From Carboxylicivirga caseinilyticus (lineage in GTDB: Bacteria; Bacteroidota; Bacteroidia; Bacteroidales; Marinilabiliaceae), in the NCBI GenBank assembly GCA_025499705.1, contig JAFMVE010000053.1, positions 1 to 39,717 on the forward strand: a stretch of DNA of 39,717 nucleotides, read 5' to 3'. Of the stretch, positions 15,586 to 25,901 are shown one piece after another. The position numbers were made by a program, and so were the translations under genes. Each line of letters begins with the position of its first letter. Within the stretch, counting starts at the first letter, position 1. A model generated the notes under the pieces. That model saw only the letters and a program-made list of their open reading frames with translations, did no database searches and had not been told where the DNA came from.

Positions 15586-16062
15586 ATGAGAAAAAGTAAA
15601 CCAAAGAAGCGGATCATTTTACCAGATCCAAGATTTAACGACACTCAGGTGACTCAGTTTGTGAACAACCTGATGTTGGATGGTAAAAAATCTATCGCAT
15701 TCAAGATTTTCTACGAAGCGATGGATAAAGTAAACGAAAAAGCTGAAAAAGAAGGTAAGCCAGTTTTGGAATTCTTCAAGAAAGCTTTAGAAAATATTAC
15801 TCCTGCAGTGGAGGTTAAAAGCCGTCGTGTTGGTGGAGCTACATTTCAGGTTCCAACGGAAATTCGTCCTGCCCGTAAGATGTCCATCAGCATGAAAAAC
15901 CTGATTTTATTCGCTCGCAAGCGTAGCGGTAAATCAATGGCAGAGAAATTAGCTGCTGAAATTGTTGCTGCATATAATATGGAAGGCGCAGCCTTCAAGA
16001 AGAAAGAAGACATGCATAAAATGGCGGAAGCTAACCGTGCTTTTGCTCACTTTAGATTTTAA
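15586..16062 (+). CDS. rpsG: Ribosomal protein uS7
   Basis: A primary 16S rRNA-binding protein that nucleates assembly of the 30S head. At 158 residues it is normal length, with conserved [19 protein letters not shown] and [10 protein letters not shown] segments in the middle and a C-terminal helix ending NRAFAHFRF. The 110-nt gap from rpsL is one of the larger spacers in the block. In E. coli the S12-S7 spacer is where S7 represses translation; whether the same happens here cannot be judged, since no clear 16S-like fold was found. Confidence 0.98.
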   Translation: MRKSKPKKRIILPDPRFNDTQVTQFVNNLMLDGKKSIAFKIFYEAMDKVNEKAEKEGKPVLEFFKKALENITPAVEVKSRRVGGATFQVPTEIRPARKMSISMKNLILFARKRSGKSMAEKLAAEIVAAYNMEGAAFKKKEDMHKMAEANRAFAHFRF

Positions 16063-16090
16063 TCATTAATTTTTTAAGGATTTAATTGTC

Positions 16091-18202
16091 ATGGGAAAGG
16101 CAGATCTTAAAAAGACCAGAAACATTGGGATTATGGCCCATATCGATGCCGGTAAAACAACGACTACAGAACGTATCTTGTTTTATACAGGTATCACTCA
16201 CAAGATTGGTGAGGTACACGATGGTGCAGCTACAATGGACTGGATGGAGCAAGAGCAGGAGCGTGGTATTACTATTACCTCGGCTGCTGTAACCACAAAC
16301 TGGATTTACGAAGGTGTTGAAAATAAAATTAACATCATCGATACTCCGGGACACGTTGACTTTACTGTAGAGGTAGAGCGTTCATTGCGTGTATTAGATG
16401 GTGCGGTTGCATTGTTCTGTGCGGTAGGTGGAGTTGAACCTCAGTCTGAAACTGTATGGCGTCAGGCTAACAAATATAATGTACCACGTATCGGTTTCGT
16501 TAATAAAATGGACCGTTCAGGAGCTAACTTTTTCGAAGTAGTTCGTCAGGTACGTGAAATGTTGGGAGCTAATCCTGTACCTCTTCAAATTCCTATTGGA
16601 GCTGAAGAAACTTTTCGCGGAGTAATCGATTTGATCGAAAACAAAGCTGTAGTTTGGTATGATGATGAACAAATGGGTTCTCGTTACGAATTGCAGGATA
16701 TTCCTGAAGATTTGAAAGAGGAAGCAGAAGAGTGGAGAGGTAAATTAATCGAAGCAGTTGCTGAGCACGATGATGCTTTAATGGAGCGTTATTTCGAAGA
16801 TCCGGATTCAATCACTCGTGATGAGATGATCGAAGTAATCCGCAAAGCAACAATTGCTCAAACCATCACTCCAATGATGTGTGGTTCTGCATTCAAAAAC
16901 AAAGGTGTTCAGCGTTTATTAGATGCAGTTATTCAGTATTTACCAAGCCCGCTTGATATTGATGCTATCGAAGGCATAAATCCAAAGACAGATGAGCCTG
17001 TATCATATGAAATTGATGATGAAGCTCCTCTTTCAGCGTTAGCATTTAAAATTGCAACTGACCCATTTGTTGGTCGTTTGTGTTTCATGCGTGTTTACTC
17101 TGGTAAAATTGAAGCTGGTTCTTACGTTTTAAATACTCGTACAGATAAAAAAGAACGTATCTCTCGTTTATTCCAGATGAAATCAAACAAGCAGTTGCCT
17201 CGTGAGGTAATTGGTGCTGGTGATATTTGTGCCGGTGTTGGTTTCAAAGATATTCGTACTGGTGATACTCTTTGTGACGAGAAACATCCTATCGTATTAG
17301 AATCAATGGACTTCCCAGAGCCAGTAATTGGTGTAGCTGTTGAGCCATTGAGTCAAAAAGATATGGATAAATTAGGTGTTGCATTAGGTAAATTGGCCGA
17401 AGAGGATCCAACTTTCCGTGTAGCAACTAACGAAGATACAGGTCAGACTGTTATCTCAGGTATGGGTGAGCTTCACCTAGAGGTATTGATCGATCGTTTA
17501 AAGCGTGAATTCAAAGTTGAGTGTAACCAGGGAGCTCCTCAGGTAACTTACAAAGAAGCAATCACTATGGAGGTTGAACACCGCGAGGTATTCAAAAAAC
17601 AATCTGGTGGTCGTGGTAAGTTTGCTGATATTCAGTTCCGTTTGGGGCCTGTTGACGAAGGAAAAGAAGGTCTTCAGTTTGTGAATGAAATCAAGGGTGG
17701 TAACATTCCTAAAGAATTTATTCCATCTGTTGAGAAAGGTTTCAAAGAAGCTATGCTAAACGGTGTATTGGCCGGTAACGAAGTAGAAAACATCAAAGTT
17801 GTTCTGTTCGACGGTTCTTTCCACGCAGTTGACTCGGATCAGTTATCATTTGAGATTGCAGGTCGTCAAGGGTTTAAAGCAGCTTCAGCGAAAGCTAAGC
17901 CAATTCTTCTTGAGCCTATCATGCGTGTTGAAGTTGTTACTCCTGAAGAGTATATGGGTGATATCATCGGTGACTTTAACAAGCGTCGTGGTCAGGTAGA
18001 AGGAATGGAAGAGAAAAACGGTGCTCGTGTTGTAAAAGCTAAGGTACCTTTGGCAGAAATGTTTGGTTACGTAACAGCTTTACGTACTATCTCTTCTGGT
18101 CGTGCTACTTCTTCAATGGAATTCTTAAAGTACGCTGATGTACCTAAGAACATTGCAATGGAAGTTGTAAAAGAAGCAAAAGGAAAAGTAGAATTATTAT
18201 AA
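16091..18202 (+). CDS. fusA: Elongation factor G
   Basis: The ribosomal translocase GTPase, 703 residues. Walker A is AHIDAGKTT (16-24), switch II DTPGHVD (84-90) and the guanine-binding motif NKMD (138-141). Domains II to V follow at the usual lengths, with the GMGELHLEV segment of domain III present. It lies 28 nt after rpsG and 18 nt before rpsJ. In E. coli tuf would follow here, but in this genome rpsJ comes directly. The full set of translocation domains suggests the housekeeping EF-G rather than a recycling-only paralogue. Confidence 0.97.
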   Translation: MGKADLKKTRNIGIMAHIDAGKTTTTERILFYTGITHKIGEVHDGAATMDWMEQEQERGITITSAAVTTNWIYEGVENKINIIDTPGHVDFTVEVERSLRVLDGAVALFCAVGGVEPQSETVWRQANKYNVPRIGFVNKMDRSGANFFEVVRQVREMLGANPVPLQIPIGAEETFRGVIDLIENKAVVWYDDEQMGSRYELQDIPEDLKEEAEEWRGKLIEAVAEHDDALMERYFEDPDSITRDEMIEVIRKATIAQTITPMMCGSAFKNKGVQRLLDAVIQYLPSPLDIDAIEGINPKTDEPVSYEIDDEAPLSALAFKIATDPFVGRLCFMRVYSGKIEAGSYVLNTRTDKKERISRLFQMKSNKQLPREVIGAGDICAGVGFKDIRTGDTLCDEKHPIVLESMDFPEPVIGVAVEPLSQKDMDKLGVALGKLAEEDPTFRVATNEDTGQTVISGMGELHLEVLIDRLKREFKVECNQGAPQVTYKEAITMEVEHREVFKKQSGGRGKFADIQFRLGPVDEGKEGLQFVNEIKGGNIPKEFIPSVEKGFKEAMLNGVLAGNEVENIKVVLFDGSFHAVDSDQLSFEIAGRQGFKAASAKAKPILLEPIMRVEVVTPEEYMGDIIGDFNKRRGQVEGMEEKNGARVVKAKVPLAEMFGYVTALRTISSGRATSSMEFLKYADVPKNIAMEVVKEAKGKVELL

Positions 18203-18220
18203 GAATTAGTGTTCTCCACT

Positions 18221-18526
18221 ATGAGTCAGAAAATTAGAATAAAACTTAAATCTTACGATCACAACTTGGTTGACAAGTCAGCTGAGAAGATTGTAAAGAC
18301 AGTAAAGAGCACAGGTGCGGTAGTAAGTGGTCCTATTCCACTTCCTACTCACAAGCGTATCTTCACTGTGTTGCGCTCCACATTTGTGAATAAGAAGTCA
18401 CGTGAGCAATTTCAGTTATCATCTTACAAGCGTTTGATTGATATTTATAGCTCAACAGCTAAAACAATCGATGCTTTGATGAAGTTAGAATTGCCAAGTG
18501 GTGTAGAAGTAGAAATTAAAGTGTGA
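18221..18526 (+). CDS. rpsJ: Ribosomal protein uS10
   Basis: A 30S head protein and, in many bacteria, the NusE partner in antitermination. It is 101 residues from the ATG at 18221 ([18 protein letters not shown]), the family's usual start. An in-frame GTG at 18209 would add four non-conserved residues and is rejected. The [17 protein letters not shown] loop is present. It opens the S10 group just 18 nt after fusA, with no promoter or terminator visible between them, so the str and S10 operons appear merged. Confidence 0.97.
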   Translation: MSQKIRIKLKSYDHNLVDKSAEKIVKTVKSTGAVVSGPIPLPTHKRIFTVLRSTFVNKKSREQFQLSSYKRLIDIYSSTAKTIDALMKLELPSGVEVEIKV

Positions 18527-18546
18527 TAATCTTAAATGTTTAAACA

Positions 18547-19164
18547 ATGCCAGGACTAATTGGAAAGAAAATCGGAATGACATCCGTTTTCAGTGCCGAT
18601 GGAAAAAATGTTCCATGCACTGTTATCGAAGCAGGCCCTTGCGTGGTTACCCAGGTTAAAACTGTGGAAACCGACGGTTACGAGGCTGTACAGTTGGCGT
18701 TTGACGAAAAAAGAGAAAAAAGCACCAATCAACCACAAGCTGGTCACTTCAAAAAGGCTAGCACTACGCCAAAGCGTAAAGTGGTTGAATTCGCTGAATT
18801 TGAGCAAGAGTTCAAATTAGGTGATACTTTAGGTGTTGATTTCTTCGAAGAAAACTCTTTTGTAGACATTACCGGAATTTCAAAAGGTAAAGGTTTCCAA
18901 GGGGTAGTTAAACGTCACGGGTTTGGAGGAGTAGGTCAGTCTACTCACGGACAGCATAATCGTTTGCGTGCTCCTGGATCTATTGGTGCAGCGTCATACC
19001 CTGCAAGAGTATTCAAGGGAATGCGCATGGCTGGTCGTACCGGTGGTGACAGAGTTAAGGTTGAAAACCTTAAAGTGATTAAAGTAATTCCTGAGAACAA
19101 CCTTATTTTGGTTAAGGGATCTGTTCCGGGAGCAAAAGGCTCATATCTAATTATTGAAAAGTAA
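18547..19164 (+). CDS. rplC: Ribosomal protein uL3
   Basis: An early-assembling 50S protein near the peptidyl-transferase centre, 205 residues. It starts [15 protein letters not shown]. The central loop has the [13 protein letters not shown] and [16 protein letters not shown] segments; the latter contains the glutamine often methylated in homologues. Its stop codon shares one base with the rplD start (TAATG), suggesting translational coupling. Confidence 0.98.
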   Translation: MPGLIGKKIGMTSVFSADGKNVPCTVIEAGPCVVTQVKTVETDGYEAVQLAFDEKREKSTNQPQAGHFKKASTTPKRKVVEFAEFEQEFKLGDTLGVDFFEENSFVDITGISKGKGFQGVVKRHGFGGVGQSTHGQHNRLRAPGSIGAASYPARVFKGMRMAGRTGGDRVKVENLKVIKVIPENNLILVKGSVPGAKGSYLIIEK

Positions 19165-19793
19165 TGGAACTGAACGTAGTAACTATAGAAGGAAAAGATA
19201 CGGGACGTAAAGTAACGTTACCGGAAACTGTATTCGGAATTGAGCCCAGCGATCATGCCATTTACCTTGATGTAAAACAATACTTGGCTAATAATCGTCA
19301 AGGGACTCATAAGTCGAAAGAACGTGCTGAAATAGCAGGAAGTACCAAAAAGATTAAAAAACAAAAAGGTACTGGTACTGCACGTGCAGGTAGCATTAAG
19401 TCTCCTGTATTCGTTGGTGGAGGTCGTGTATTCGGTCCTCGTCCACGTAACTATAGCTTCAAGCTTAACAAGAAATTAAAGCAGTTGGCTCGTAAATCTG
19501 CGTTAGCTTACAAAGCTCAAAACCAATTGATCACTGTTTTGGAAGACTTCAATTTTGAAGCTCCAAAAACAAAAGATTACGCTGCATTGGTTGCTAATCT
19601 TGAGTTGAAAGGACAACGTTCATTGTTGGTATTGAAAGAAGCTAATGACAATATCTACCGCTCAGCCCGTAATATTCAACGTGCTGATGTAGCTACTATT
19701 GCTGACTTGAACACATACGACATCATGAAAGCTAAAAAATTGGTGTTGGTTGAGAGCTCAGTAGAAGAATTCGGTAAACTGTTTAATGTATAA
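19164..19793 (+). CDS. rplD: Ribosomal protein uL4
   Basis: A 50S protein lining the exit tunnel, 209 residues. The extended tunnel loop is visible as [16 protein letters not shown] and [15 protein letters not shown] (about 55-92). It overlaps rplC by one base. In gammaproteobacteria L4 represses this operon, but no comparable leader is obvious here because rpsJ follows fusA after only 18 nt. The stop codon overlaps a strong Shine-Dalgarno sequence serving rplW. Confidence 0.98.
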   Translation: MELNVVTIEGKDTGRKVTLPETVFGIEPSDHAIYLDVKQYLANNRQGTHKSKERAEIAGSTKKIKKQKGTGTARAGSIKSPVFVGGGRVFGPRPRNYSFKLNKKLKQLARKSALAYKAQNQLITVLEDFNFEAPKTKDYAALVANLELKGQRSLLVLKEANDNIYRSARNIQRADVATIADLNTYDIMKAKKLVLVESSVEEFGKLFNV

Positions 19794-19798
19794 GGAGG
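19792..19798 (+). promoter_or_regulatory. Strong Shine-Dalgarno sequence of rplW
   Basis: AAGGAGG lies 6 nt before the rplW ATG (19805) and overlaps the rplD stop codon. A full-length match to the anti-Shine-Dalgarno is uncommon in Bacteroidota, whose ribosomes mostly initiate without it, and most starts in this window have none. A weaker AAGGAG precedes rpmD (26785-26790). Confidence 0.75.
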
Positions 19799-19804
19799 CT
19801 AGAC

Positions 19805-20095
19805 ATGAAAGTTATTATTAAACCGATTGTAACCGAAAAGATGACAGAAGTAAGCGAAAAGTTGAACCGCTACGGATTTGTTGTTGATAAGAAAGCTAAC
19901 AAGCTTCAAATCAAAGACGCTGTAGAAGAGTTATACAACGTAAGCGTAACAGCTGTCAATACTATGGTATATGCGGGAAAAGAAAAGTCTCGTTATACTA
20001 AGAGCGGAGTTATTGTTGGTAGAACAAATTCCTTCAAAAAAGCTGTGGTAACATTAGCTGAAGGAGATCAGATAGATTTTTATAGCAATATCTAA
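19805..20095 (+). CDS. rplW: Ribosomal protein uL23
   Basis: A 50S protein at the tunnel exit and docking site for trigger factor and SRP, 96 residues. It starts [13 protein letters not shown] and has the family pattern [19 protein letters not shown] followed by [15 protein letters not shown]. It begins 11 nt after rplD behind an unusually strong Shine-Dalgarno sequence, and ends 5 nt before rplB. Confidence 0.97.
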   Translation: MKVIIKPIVTEKMTEVSEKLNRYGFVVDKKANKLQIKDAVEELYNVSVTAVNTMVYAGKEKSRYTKSGVIVGRTNSFKKAVVTLAEGDQIDFYSNI

Positions 20096-20100
20096 TAAAA

Positions 20101-20925
20101 ATGGCAGTAAGAAAACTAAAGCCCACGACACCGGGGCAGAGACACAAAGTTATTGGTGCGTTTGATACGATTACCTCAAGCACACCAGAAAAGTCCTTGT
20201 TGAGGCCGTTGAAAAAATCCGGAGGTAGAAATAACTCTGGAAAAATGACCATCCGTAATATCGGTGGCGGTCACAAGAGGAGATACAGGGTAATCGACTT
20301 TAAAAGAGACAAAGACGGTGTTATTGCAACAGTAGAGTCAATTCAGTACGATCCTAACCGTAGTGCTCGTATTGCATTGCTTGCATACGCTGATGGAGAA
20401 AAAAGGTACATTCTTGCACCTAATGGGTTGCAGGTAGGGCAAGAGCTTGCTTCAGGAACAGGGGTTGCTCCTGAAATCGGAAATAGCTTGCCTTTAAGCG
20501 AGATTCCACTTGGATCCATTATTCACAACATCGAGTTGCGTCCGGGACAGGGAGGTATTATGGCACGTAGTGCTGGTACTTTTGCGCAATTAGCTGCTCG
20601 TGATGGTAAATATGCCGTTGTAAAATTACCTTCAGGTGAAACCAGAATGGTATTGGTAACTTGTCGTGCTACTTTAGGTGCGGTTGGTAACTCAGATCAC
20701 GCATTGGAGCGTTCAGGTAAAGCTGGTCGCAGTCGTTGGTTGGGTCGCCGTCCACGCGTACGTGGTGTAGCAATGAACCCAGTTGATCACCCAATGGGTG
20801 GTGGTGAAGGACGTTCTTCAGGAGGACACCCAAGATCTCGTACAGGGGTATTGGCTAAGGGTTATAAAACTCGTCATCCTAAGAAAGCTTCAAGTCAATA
20901 CATTATTGAAAGAAGGAAAAAATAA
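20101..20925 (+). CDS. rplB: Ribosomal protein uL2
   Basis: A 50S protein next to the peptidyl-transferase centre, needed for subunit joining, 274 residues. The C-terminal loop with [19 protein letters not shown], containing the conserved histidine of the family, is intact, as is the N-terminal [20 protein letters not shown]. It is followed by rpsS after 19 nt. No unusual features. Confidence 0.98.
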   Translation: MAVRKLKPTTPGQRHKVIGAFDTITSSTPEKSLLRPLKKSGGRNNSGKMTIRNIGGGHKRRYRVIDFKRDKDGVIATVESIQYDPNRSARIALLAYADGEKRYILAPNGLQVGQELASGTGVAPEIGNSLPLSEIPLGSIIHNIELRPGQGGIMARSAGTFAQLAARDGKYAVVKLPSGETRMVLVTCRATLGAVGNSDHALERSGKAGRSRWLGRRPRVRGVAMNPVDHPMGGGEGRSSGGHPRSRTGVLAKGYKTRHPKKASSQYIIERRKK

Positions 20926-20944
20926 CCGGTTAATTTATTGAATT

Positions 20945-21214
20945 ATGAGCAGATCATTAAAAAAAGGCCCATTTATCGATTATAATCTGGAAAAGAAAGT
21001 TCTTGGACAGAACGAGTCAGGTAAGAAGTCAGTTATTAAAACTTGGGCCCGCGCTTCTATGATATCTCCGGATTTTGTAGGACACACTATTGCCGTTCAC
21101 AATGGTAATAAGTTCATCCCGGTTTATGTTACTGAAAATATGGTAGGACACAAATTAGGCGAATTTGCCCCAACCCGCACATTCCGCGGTCATGGAGGTA
21201 ATAAGAAAAGGTAA
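20945..21214 (+). CDS. rpsS: Ribosomal protein uS19
   Basis: A 30S head protein that contacts L5 and tRNA across the subunit bridge, 89 residues. It starts [19 protein letters not shown] and contains the conserved [17 protein letters not shown] and [16 protein letters not shown] segments. It is separated by 37 nt from rplV, the order being typical of the S10 operon. Confidence 0.98.
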   Translation: MSRSLKKGPFIDYNLEKKVLGQNESGKKSVIKTWARASMISPDFVGHTIAVHNGNKFIPVYVTENMVGHKLGEFAPTRTFRGHGGNKKR

Positions 21215-21251
21215 TTGGCCTGCCAATATTAAATTCTTTAAACAGTAAAAA

Positions 21252-21671
21252 ATGGGTGCAAGAAAAAGAATAAGAGCTGAAAAAATAAAGGAAGCTAAGA
21301 AGACCGATTACTTCGCAAAGCTTAACAACGTACCTACTTCACCTAGGAAAATGCGTCTTGTTGCTGACATGATCCGAGGTAAAGAGGTGAACCTTGCTCT
21401 GGATTTGTTGAAGTTCTCATCTAAAGAGGCTTCAGGAAGAGTAGAGAAACTGTTGCTTTCTGCTATTGCTAATTGGAAAGAGAAAAACGAAGGTGTTCGC
21501 ATCGAAGACGCTAATCTTTACGTGAGTGAAATCGCTGTTGATAGTGGTCGTATTTTGAAACGTTTACGTCCGGCCCCACAAGGTCGTGCGCACCGTATCA
21601 GAAAACGTTCAAACCACGTAACGTTACGCGTTGCAAGCAAAGTAGTATCTAATGAAAATCAAGAAAACTAA
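21252..21671 (+). CDS. rplV: Ribosomal protein uL22
   Basis: A 50S protein whose beta-hairpin lines the exit tunnel, 139 residues. Recognised by [18 protein letters not shown] (about 28-45) and the hairpin tip [20 protein letters not shown]. It has a basic N-terminal extension of about 18 residues before the conserved core, longer than the ~110-residue E. coli protein. No macrolide-type hairpin deletion is evident. Confidence 0.97.
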   Translation: MGARKRIRAEKIKEAKKTDYFAKLNNVPTSPRKMRLVADMIRGKEVNLALDLLKFSSKEASGRVEKLLLSAIANWKEKNEGVRIEDANLYVSEIAVDSGRILKRLRPAPQGRAHRIRKRSNHVTLRVASKVVSNENQEN

Positions 21672-21678
21672 TAGCTAG

Positions 21679-22398
21679 ATGGGACAAAAAGTTAATCCAA
21701 TTAGTAACCGATTAGGAATCATCAAAGGATGGGATTCCAACTGGTATGGAGGAAACAACTACGGCGATAAGCTGTTAGAAGACTCCAAGATTAGGAAGTA
21801 CCTCAATGCGCGTTTAGCTAAAGCTAGTATCTCTCGTATCGTTATTGAAAGGACTTTGAAATTGGTAACTATTACCGTTTTCACTGCACGTCCGGGTATC
21901 ATTATCGGTAAAGGAGGACAGGAAGTTGACAAGCTAAAAGAGGAGCTTAAGAAAATTACCGACAAAGAAGTTCAAATCAACATCTTTGAGGTAAAACGAC
22001 CAGAGTTGGATGCAATCATAGTAGCCAACAACATCGCTCGTCAGGTGGAAGGACGTATTGCATATCGTCGTGCCATTAAAATGGCTATCGCTTCTGCCAT
22101 GCGTATGGGAGCTGAAGGTATCAAAGTTCAGATCTCAGGCCGATTAAACGGAGCTGAAATGGCCCGTGCGGAAATGTACAAAGAAGGACGTACTCCTTTG
22201 CATACATTACGCTCTGATATAGACTATGCTCAGGCTGAAGCCTTGACTAAAATGGGTCTTATCGGTATTAAGGTTTGGATCTGTAAAGGAGAAATTTATG
22301 GTAAGCCAGATTTGTCTCCAACCTTCAATACTAAAGAGAAGCCTTCTGGAAATCGTGGTAATGGAAACAGAGCTCCACGCAGAAGAAATAAGAAGTAA
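21679..22398 (+). CDS. rpsC: Ribosomal protein uS3
   Basis: A 30S protein at the mRNA entry channel with helicase activity, 239 residues. The KH domain GxxG loop is in [15 protein letters not shown] (about 75-89), followed by the C-terminal domain with [12 protein letters not shown] and [15 protein letters not shown]. The protein ends in a basic, glycine- and asparagine-rich tail ([16 protein letters not shown]). It lies 7 nt after rplV and 30 nt before rplP. Confidence 0.98.
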   Translation: MGQKVNPISNRLGIIKGWDSNWYGGNNYGDKLLEDSKIRKYLNARLAKASISRIVIERTLKLVTITVFTARPGIIIGKGGQEVDKLKEELKKITDKEVQINIFEVKRPELDAIIVANNIARQVEGRIAYRRAIKMAIASAMRMGAEGIKVQISGRLNGAEMARAEMYKEGRTPLHTLRSDIDYAQAEALTKMGLIGIKVWICKGEIYGKPDLSPTFNTKEKPSGNRGNGNRAPRRRNKK

Positions 22399-22428
22399 TC
22401 ATCCTTTCACTTTAATTGACAAGTAACG

Positions 22429-22860
22429 ATGTTACAACCGAAAAAAGTTAAATTTAGAAGACAGCAGAAAGGCCGTATGAAAGGTGAAGCTCAGCGTGGT
22501 AGCGAGCTAGCTTTCGGATCTTTCGGAATTAAGTCTTTACAGAGTAAATGGATTACAGGTCGTCAGATTGAAGCAGCAAGGGTAGCGGTAACCCGTTACA
22601 TGCAGCGTCAGGGACAGATCTGGATCAGAATATTCCCCGATAAACCTATTACTAAAAAACCAGCCGAAGTAAGGATGGGTAAAGGTAAAGGTAGTCCAGA
22701 GGGATTTGTGGCCCCTGTTACTCCAGGTCGTATTATTTTAGAATGCGAAGGAGTACCTTACGAAGTAGCAAAAGAAGCATTGCGTTTAGCTGCGCAAAAA
22801 CTTCCAGTGACTACTAAATTTGTTGTTAGAAGGGATTATGTTGAATCTTCAAATGCTTAA
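22429..22860 (+). CDS. rplP: Ribosomal protein uL16
   Basis: A 50S protein that helps position tRNA in the A and P sites, 143 residues. It starts [19 protein letters not shown] and contains [20 protein letters not shown], the basic loop near the peptidyl-transferase centre, including an arginine that is hydroxylated in some homologues. The gene ends 6 nt before rpmC. Confidence 0.98.
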   Translation: MLQPKKVKFRRQQKGRMKGEAQRGSELAFGSFGIKSLQSKWITGRQIEAARVAVTRYMQRQGQIWIRIFPDKPITKKPAEVRMGKGKGSPEGFVAPVTPGRIILECEGVPYEVAKEALRLAAQKLPVTTKFVVRRDYVESSNA

Positions 22861-22866
22861 TGAGAG

Positions 22867-23064
22867 ATGAAAGTAGACGAAATCAAAGAATTAAGTGTAA
22901 GCGAGATTAAAGAGCGTATTGAGAATGAAAGAGCAGCTTTACAGCAGCTTGAATTAAATCACGCTACTTCTCCATTGGATAATCCAATGAAGATTAGACA
23001 TACCCGTAGAAATATTGCGCGTTTGATGACTGTTTTAGGTCAAAAACAACTAACTGAAAAATAA
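22867..23064 (+). CDS. rpmC: Ribosomal protein uL29
   Basis: A small two-helix 50S protein near the tunnel exit, 65 residues. It begins MKVDEIKELSVSEIKERIEN and contains the family signature NPMKIRHTRRNIARLMTVL. It sits between rplP (6 nt) and rpsQ (7 nt), which confirms the call despite its short length. Confidence 0.96.
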   Translation: MKVDEIKELSVSEIKERIENERAALQQLELNHATSPLDNPMKIRHTRRNIARLMTVLGQKQLTEK

Positions 23065-23071
23065 TTAACAG

Positions 23072-23329
23072 ATGGAAAGCAGAAATCTTAGAAAAGAGCG
23101 TATTGGTATCGTAGCCAGCAACGCTATGGATAAGTCCATCGTTGTGTCTGTTGAAATTCGCGAGAAGCATCCCATCTATGGTAAGTTTGTGAAAAAGACC
23201 AAGAAGTTTCACGCGCATGATGAGAACAACGAGTGTAACAGCGGAGATACTGTAAAAATTATGGAAACTCGTCCGTTGAGTAAGACAAAACGTTGGAGAT
23301 TAGTTGAAATTCTAGAAAGAGCGAAGTAA
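23072..23329 (+). CDS. rpsQ: Ribosomal protein uS17
   Basis: An OB-fold 30S protein that binds 16S rRNA early in assembly, 85 residues. It starts [21 protein letters not shown] and has [19 protein letters not shown] and [18 protein letters not shown], the conserved S17 pattern. The gene is separated by only 2 nt from rplN, so their translation is likely coupled. Confidence 0.97.
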   Translation: MESRNLRKERIGIVASNAMDKSIVVSVEIREKHPIYGKFVKKTKKFHAHDENNECNSGDTVKIMETRPLSKTKRWRLVEILERAK

Positions 23330-23331
23330 TC

Positions 23332-23697
23332 ATGATACAACAAGAATCTAGACTTTCAGTTGCCGATAACAGTGGAGCCAAAGAAGTATTATGTATCCGT
23401 GTTCTTGGTGGAACAGGGAGACGTTATGCCGGAGTAGGCGACCGTATCGTAGTAACTGTAAAAAGCGCCATCCCTGGTGGTGACCTTAAGAAAGGTACCG
23501 TAACCAAGGCAGTTGTAGTGCGCACTAAGAAAGAAGTTAGACGTCAAGATGGTTCCTACATCCGCTTTGATGAAAACGCTTGCGTTTTACTAAATCAGGC
23601 CGGTGAAATGAGAGGAACACGTATTTTCGGTCCTGTAGCCCGTGAGCTTAGGGACGGATATATGAAAATCGTATCCTTGGCGCCTGAAGTACTATAA
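23332..23697 (+). CDS. rplN: Ribosomal protein uL14
   Basis: A 50S beta-barrel protein at the subunit interface and the site where the silencing factor RsfS binds, 121 residues. It starts [19 protein letters not shown]; the family segment [20 protein letters not shown] and the C-terminal [21 protein letters not shown] are intact. It is normal in length and position. Confidence 0.98.
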   Translation: MIQQESRLSVADNSGAKEVLCIRVLGGTGRRYAGVGDRIVVTVKSAIPGGDLKKGTVTKAVVVRTKKEVRRQDGSYIRFDENACVLLNQAGEMRGTRIFGPVARELRDGYMKIVSLAPEVL

Positions 23698-23718
23698 TCA
23701 TCAAAGAGATTTAGAACA

Positions 23719-24039
23719 ATGGGTAAATTGCATATTAAAAAAGGCGACATCGTAATTGTTAATGCCGGTGTTAACAAAGGCCAGGAAGGAAAAGTACTTG
23801 AAGTGTTTCCTGACAAACAAAGGGCCATTGTTGAAGGTGTTAATATGGTGAGCAAACATACAAAGCCTAATGCTGAGAGTCCTCAAGGAGGTATAATTAA
23901 GAAAGAAGCCCCTATTCATATTTCAAACTTGAATGTGAAAGATCCTTCAACCGGTACAGCTACTCGTGTAGGCCGTAAGTTGAATGATAACGGTAAATTA
24001 GTTCGTTATTCTAAAAAATCAGGGGAGGAAATCAAGTAA
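23719..24039 (+). CDS. rplX: Ribosomal protein uL24
   Basis: An assembly-initiating 50S protein with a KOW motif ([20 protein letters not shown], about 6-25), 106 residues. The [20 protein letters not shown] segment is characteristic. The stop overlaps the rplE ATG by one base (TAATG), so the two genes are probably translationally coupled. Confidence 0.97.
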   Translation: MGKLHIKKGDIVIVNAGVNKGQEGKVLEVFPDKQRAIVEGVNMVSKHTKPNAESPQGGIIKKEAPIHISNLNVKDPSTGTATRVGRKLNDNGKLVRYSKKSGEEIK

Positions 24040-24596
24040 TGAGTTATACACCTAGTTTAAGCAATCAATATAAGGAGCAAATTGTACCAAATTTGATGAA
24101 ACAATTTGGTTACAAATCAATCATGCAGGTTCCTAAGTTGGAGAAAATCGTTATCAATCAAGGTATCGGTGCTGCAACTTCAGATAAGAAAATGATTGAG
24201 AATGCCCTTAAGGAAATGACCACTATTACTGGTCAGAAAGCTATTCCTTGTCTTTCTAAGAAGGACGTCTCAAACTTTAAGTTGCGTAAAAAAATGCCTA
24301 TCGGTGTAAGAGTAACTTTGCGTCGTGAGAACATGTATGAATTTTTGGAGCGCTTGATTCGCGTGGCTTTACCACGTATTCGTGACTTCAAAGGTATCAA
24401 CAGTAAGTTGGACGGACGTGGAAATTATACCTTAGGTATTGAAGAACAAATCATTTTTCCTGAAATAAATATCGACAATGTGTCGAAAATATTGGGTATG
24501 AATATTACCTTTGTGACCTCGGGAAAAAACGATGAGGAAGCTTTTGCTCTTTTGAAAGAGTTTGGGCTACCATTTAAAAACGTAAAAAAGAACTAG
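24039..24596 (+). CDS. rplE: Ribosomal protein uL5
   Basis: A central-protuberance protein that binds 5S rRNA and contacts P-site tRNA, 185 residues. Conserved segments include [31 protein letters not shown] and [16 protein letters not shown]. It overlaps rplX by one base and is followed by rpsN 4 nt later. In E. coli S8 represses this region at the start of rplE; no similar RNA structure was recognised here. Confidence 0.98.
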   Translation: MSYTPSLSNQYKEQIVPNLMKQFGYKSIMQVPKLEKIVINQGIGAATSDKKMIENALKEMTTITGQKAIPCLSKKDVSNFKLRKKMPIGVRVTLRRENMYEFLERLIRVALPRIRDFKGINSKLDGRGNYTLGIEEQIIFPEINIDNVSKILGMNITFVTSGKNDEEAFALLKEFGLPFKNVKKN

Positions 24597-24600
24597 TTAT

Positions 24601-24870
24601 ATGGCTAAGGAATCAATGAAAGCCCGTGAAGTAAAAAGGGCTAAGCTGGTTGCCAAATACGCTAATAAACGTGCCGAATTAAAGGCAGAGGGTGATTACG
24701 TGGGCTTGCAGAAGCTTCCACGTAACGCTTCTCCTGTTCGCATGCATAACCGTTGTAAATTAACGGGTCGTCCAAAAGGATACATGCGTCAGTTTGGTCT
24801 TTCACGTATTCAATTTCGTGAAATGGCTTCAGCTGGTTTAATCCCAGGCGTTAAAAAAGCAAGTTGGTAA
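24601..24870 (+). CDS. rpsN: Ribosomal protein uS14, zinc-independent form
   Basis: A 30S head protein of 89 residues. It is the C-minus type: the zinc-binding form is about 61 residues with two CxxC pairs, while this one is longer and has a single cysteine in [12 protein letters not shown]. The C-terminal [20 protein letters not shown] is diagnostic. It lies 4 nt after rplE. The 51-nt gap to rpsH carries a GC-rich hairpin. Confidence 0.97.
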   Translation: MAKESMKAREVKRAKLVAKYANKRAELKAEGDYVGLQKLPRNASPVRMHNRCKLTGRPKGYMRQFGLSRIQFREMASAGLIPGVKKASW

Positions 24871-24884
24871 GAGTTTTAAATATT

Positions 24885-24903
24885 GTCCCGCAGTGCGCGG
24901 GAT
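24885..24903 (+). other. GC-rich hairpin in the rpsN-rpsH spacer
   Basis: GTCCCGC (24885-24891) pairs with GCGGGAT (24897-24903) across a 5-nt loop, with one terminal G-U pair. No T-tract follows, so it is not a terminator. It stands out in an AT-rich spacer 18 nt before the rpsH ATG. A role in translational control or mRNA processing is possible but unproven. Confidence 0.5.
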
Positions 24904-24921
24904 CAATTTAATCTTTATATA

Positions 24922-25317
24922 ATGACAGATCCAATAGCAGATTTCCTGACACGTATCAGGAATGCCATTATGGCGGGTCACAGGGTTGTTGAGGTTCCTG
25001 CCTCCAACCTTAAGAGAGAGATGACCAAAATTCTTTTCGAGAAAGGGTACATCTTGAATTACAAATTTATCGATGATGATAAGCAAGGTGTTGTGAAGAT
25101 CGCGTTGAAATACGATCCTCAAACAAAAACTCCAGCCATCAAATCACTAAAAAGGGTTAGTACTCCTGGGTTGCGTTCTTATGCAGGATACCGTAGCCTA
25201 CCACGTGTATTGAATGGTTTGGGTATTGCTATTGTGTCAACATCTAAAGGTGTAATGACAGATAAAGAAGCCCGAGTACAGAAAATCGGAGGTGAAGTAT
25301 TGTGTTACGTTTATTAA
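24922..25317 (+). CDS. rpsH: Ribosomal protein uS8
   Basis: A 30S platform protein binding helix 21 of 16S rRNA, and in E. coli the repressor of the spc operon. It is 131 residues from the ATG at 24922 ([15 protein letters not shown]), the standard start. The frame is open to an upstream ATG at 24883, but those 13 residues are not conserved and include the hairpin. C-terminal [20 protein letters not shown] is the rRNA-binding segment. Confidence 0.97.
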   Translation: MTDPIADFLTRIRNAIMAGHRVVEVPASNLKREMTKILFEKGYILNYKFIDDDKQGVVKIALKYDPQTKTPAIKSLKRVSTPGLRSYAGYRSLPRVLNGLGIAIVSTSKGVMTDKEARVQKIGGEVLCYVY

Positions 25318-25329
25318 AAAGAAGAAATT

Positions 25330-25881
25330 ATGTCAAGAATTGGAAAAGCACCGATTAGCATACCTTCAGGAGTGAACGTAACAGTTAAAGACAATGCTGT
25401 AACTGTAAAAGGCCCAAAAGGAGAACTAATACAGTCTGTTCACCCTGAGTTGGAAGTGAAAGTTGAGGACGGTACATTAACTGTAGAGCGTCCTAACGAT
25501 GAAAAGGAAATACGTTCAATGCACGGTTTATACCGTTCGTTGATTAACAACATGGTTGTTGGTGTTTCTGAAGGATACAAAAAAGAACTTGAATTAGTTG
25601 GTGTAGGTTACCGTGCAACTAACCAAGGTCAATTATTAGAATTGTCTTTAGGTTATTCTCACCCTATCCATCTAATGTTACCTTCTGAAATTAAAGTAGA
25701 AGCGGTTACTGACAGAAAGAGCAATCCTATTATTACTCTTGAATCTGCAGATAAGCAATTGCTTGGTCAAGTATGTGCGAAAATACGGTCATTGCGTAAG
25801 CCAGAGCCTTATAAAGGTAAAGGTGTACGTTTCAAAGGCGAGGTTGTTCGTCGTAAGGCTGGTAAATCTGCAAAAGTTTAA
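25330..25881 (+). CDS. rplF: Ribosomal protein uL6
   Basis: A 50S protein next to the GTPase-associated centre, made of two similar domains, 183 residues. It starts MSRIGKAPISIPSGVNV and ends in the signature EPYKGKGVRFKGEVVRRKAGK, where homologues contact the sarcin-ricin loop. The gene lies 12 nt after rpsH and 20 nt before rplR. Confidence 0.98.
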   Translation: MSRIGKAPISIPSGVNVTVKDNAVTVKGPKGELIQSVHPELEVKVEDGTLTVERPNDEKEIRSMHGLYRSLINNMVVGVSEGYKKELELVGVGYRATNQGQLLELSLGYSHPIHLMLPSEIKVEAVTDRKSNPIITLESADKQLLGQVCAKIRSLRKPEPYKGKGVRFKGEVVRRKAGKSAKV

Positions 25882-25901
25882 TGTAATTTAAATTAGGAGT
25901 T

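Noticed and set aside
24883-24921. Upstream ATG start for rpsH
   Set aside because: The 13 added residues are translated from the spacer hairpin; S8 begins [15 protein letters not shown].
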